Assembly: GCA_016200675.1 (NCBI GenBank)
Contig: JACQEH010000158.1
Location: forward strand, 1-8,814
From: Chloroflexota bacterium
GTDB lineage: Bacteria; Chloroflexota; Limnocylindria; Limnocylindrales; CSP1-4
Direction: 5' to 3'
DNA: 8,814 nt
Notes under the pieces: generated by a model
Databases searched by the model: none
What the model was told of the DNA's origin: nothing
What the model saw: the letters and a program-made list of their open reading frames with translations, nothing else
Part shown: positions 6,451-8,814 of the stretch, piece after piece
How positions within the stretch are numbered: position 1 is the first letter of the stretch
Layout of the letters: each line of letters opens with the position of its first letter
Program-made: the position numbers and the translations under genes

Positions 6451-6897
6451 ATGGACGAGCGATCTCGGCCTCCCGGCGGCGACGCCGATGCCGATGCCGA
6501 TGGGCGCGAGGGCGCCTACGAGCTCCTCCAGCGCGGCACGGACCTCATGCGCCGCCGGCACAACGCGCAGGCCGCCGTCGTCCTGGCCCGCGCGGCCCGC
6601 CTCGAACCGGGCAAGGGCTCCATCCTCGAGGCCCTCGGCCGGGCCCAGTTCAATTCGGGCGACCACGCCCGGGCCCGGGAGACCTTCGAGCGCCTGCTCG
6701 AGGTGGATCCCTCGTCGCCGTACGGCCACTACGCGCTGGCCATGAGCCTCAAGAGGCTCCGCCGCCCTGGCCCGGCGCGGACGCACCTGCGGCTCGCCGC
6801 GGCCCTGGATCCACACTCGGCCCTGTATCGCAACGCGCTCGCGCGGATGGGTCCCGATCCCGCCGGCTCCCGGCCGGCGAAGGACCAGCCGGGCTGA
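6451..6897 (+). CDS. Small tetratricopeptide-repeat protein
   Basis: A 148-residue soluble protein. After an acidic start (D11-A-D-A-D-A-D17, coded by a perfect GCCGAT triplicate) come about three TPR units. Unit 1 spans residues 22-54 (LMRRRHNAQAAVVLARAARLEPG). Unit 2 spans about 56-89 (LGRAQFNSGDHARARETFERLLEVDP), the best match with G, A, F and P at the canonical places. Unit 3 spans about 90-123 (YALAMSLKRLRRPGPARTHLRLAAALDP). TPRs are protein-binding scaffolds; nothing shows the partner. The tail after residue 133 is Pro/Gly/Ala-rich and disordered. The frame is open much further upstream, but that stretch overlaps pncB in another frame; the ATG at 6451 begins the plausible protein. It lies 56 bases after pncB on the same strand, and it is the last gene before the convergent gap. 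Confidence 0.85.
   Translation: MDERSRPPGGDADADADGREGAYELLQRGTDLMRRRHNAQAAVVLARAARLEPGKGSILEALGRAQFNSGDHARARETFERLLEVDPSSPYGHYALAMSLKRLRRPGPARTHLRLAAALDPHSALYRNALARMGPDPAGSRPAKDQPG
6484..6501 (+). repeat. Three perfect GCCGAT hexamers
   Basis: Three head-to-tail copies of GCCGAT code for an Ala-Asp repeat near the N-terminus of the TPR protein. A possible site of in-frame length variation. Confidence 0.75.
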
Positions 6898-6917
6898 CGC
6901 CGTCCGCCGCGACCCGG

Positions 6918-6930
6918 CGCGTCGGACGCG
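6918..6930 (+). terminator. Short hairpin 20 bases after the TPR gene
   Basis: CGCGT (6918-6922) pairs with ACGCG (6926-6930) around a 3-base loop. The stem is only 5 bp and no T-run follows, so it is a weak candidate terminator. It immediately precedes the repeat array, with which it may work. Confidence 0.25.
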
Positions 6931-6939
6931 GCCCCGCAA

Positions 6940-7014
6940 TCGAGCGTCCCGCCCGGTCGAGCGTCCCGCCCGGTCGAGCGTCCCGCTCGGTCGAGCGTCC
7001 CGCTCGGTCGAGCG
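6940..7014. repeat. Tandem array of a 17-bp hairpin-forming unit (4.4 copies)
   Basis: Copies run 6940-6956, 6957-6973, 6974-6990 and 6991-7007, with a 7-base partial copy to 7014. The unit is TCGAGCGTCCCGCYCGG: copies 1 and 2 have C, and copies 3 and 4 have T, at the variable base. Copies 3 and 4 contain a perfect inverted repeat, CGAGCG-TCC-CGCTCG. In copies 1 and 2 the change gives an A-C mismatch in plus-strand RNA but a G-U wobble in minus-strand RNA, so all four hairpins can form in a minus-strand transcript. The array lies between two convergent genes. The 17-base period is not a multiple of three, so it is not a coding repeat. Confidence 0.92.
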
Positions 7015-7781
7015 CTTCTCCCCTCCACTTGCCCGCAGACCGGGTCCAGCCGGGCATCGCGTCGGAGCGTTCGGCATTGCGGATCACCGCCCGGATCGCG
7101 GTCTCGTCACCGGCCCTGAAGCGCGAATGTTCACGTCGCGCCGAAGGATGGGCGTTCCCGCCGGCCGCCCGTCAGGTCGGGAGCGCGGCCAGGATGCGGG
7201 CGAGCCAGAAGAGCCCCAGGAGCGTCTTCGCGTCGCCGATCTCGCCACGCTCGGCCATGGCGACCGCCGCTTTCCAAGGGACGTGCTCGAGCTCAAGTCG
7301 CTCGTCCTCGTCGGGCCGCAGCCGGTCGCCGCCGGCCGGCACGAGGTCCGTGGCGAGGTAGAGGTGCATGAGCTCCGTGGCAAACCCGGGCGCGGTCCAG
7401 AAGGCCCCGAGGTGGCGCCAGGTCGCGGCCCGGTGGCCGGTCTCCTCCTCGAGCTCCCGTGGTGCGGCGAGAGCCGGGTCCTCCAGGGTCCCGTCGGCCG
7501 CCCGGTCGAGGGTCCCGGCCGGGATCTCGAGGAGGGTCCGGCCGGCCGCCAGCCGGAACTGGCGGACCATCAGGACGCGGTCCTCCGGATCGAGGGCCAC
7601 GATCGCCACCGCACCCGGGTGGCCGACGATGTCGCGGGTCGAACGCCGGCCGCCGGGGGTCAGGATGTCGTCCACCCGGACCTCGATGTAGGCGCCCCGG
7701 TGGACGACGCGCGAGCCGACGACCGTCTCGCGAAGGCGGTCGTCGGCCGGATGTCGGTCGCTCGGCTCCCCGGTCACCCCG

Positions 7782-8813
<1,032 letters not shown>

Positions 8814-8814
8814 C

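Larger units (their letters stand above)
6898..7171. other. Convergent intergenic region without a credible gene
   Basis: These 274 bases separate the 3' ends of the TPR gene (+) and the Nudix gene (-). Open frames here are low-complexity Ser/Arg/Pro shadows with no recognisable domain. The region holds a small hairpin (6918-6930), the 17-bp tandem array (6940-7014), and about 155 bases (7015-7171) in which I see nothing specific. Confidence 0.7.

Noticed and set aside
6940..7014. CRISPR array
   Set aside because: The 17-bp units are directly head-to-tail with no spacers and no cas genes are near.
6039..7361. Plus-strand 440-residue frame spanning the pncB end, TPR gene and repeat array
   Set aside because: Crosses several real features and the 17-bp array, and translates to Arg/Ser/Pro/Ala sequence with no domain.

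Overview
The window is very GC-rich, with C or G at most third codon positions, GTG starts used freely, tightly packed genes and little intergenic space. The glucose-1-phosphate adenylyltransferase is of the actinobacterial/Chloroflexi type. The nicotinate phosphoribosyltransferase is the short, archaeal-like form. The M23 protein carries a Cys pair just before its metal site, which I recall from environmental Chloroflexota. My best guess is a high-GC bacterium of the Chloroflexota (Limnocylindria/Ellin6529-like), with Actinomycetota as the alternative. No 16S or other phylogenetic marker is present, so this is inference.

Left part, + strand (1-2599): the 3' part of a secreted coiled-coil plus M23 peptidoglycan endopeptidase gene, then a complete glgC (ADP-glucose synthesis for glycogen). 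A -10-like element and a clear ribosome-binding site support a GTG start for glgC about 50 bases downstream of the longest possible start.

Middle part, + strand (2597-5202): a two-gene unit. It holds a small YbjN-like cytosolic protein, apparently translated from a leaderless message, followed 5 bases later by a large exported, C-terminally anchored protein. That protein looks like an M1-type metallopeptidase relative whose zinc site has decayed (HGAAR in place of HExxH, D in place of the downstream E).

Next, + strand (5203-6897): a short hairpin, a promoter-like element and a leader of about 115 bases lead into pncB, the NAD-salvage nicotinate phosphoribosyltransferase. A small three-repeat TPR protein follows.

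Right part (6898-8814): the convergent gap between the TPR gene and the minus-strand genes holds a tandem array of a 17-bp unit, in which each unit can form a small hairpin. On the minus strand lie the UgpC/MsmK/MalK-type sugar ABC transporter ATPase (start beyond the right edge) and, downstream of it, a Nudix hydrolase of the ADP-ribose pyrophosphatase type.

Most of the window is core metabolism and envelope biology. I see no phage, CRISPR, toxin-antitoxin or secondary-metabolite system, no RNA gene and no insertion sequence. The points most worth a second look are the hairpin array, the degenerate M1-like protein with its YbjN-like partner, and a recurring GC-TAnnnT element that twice sits exactly six bases before a start codon.
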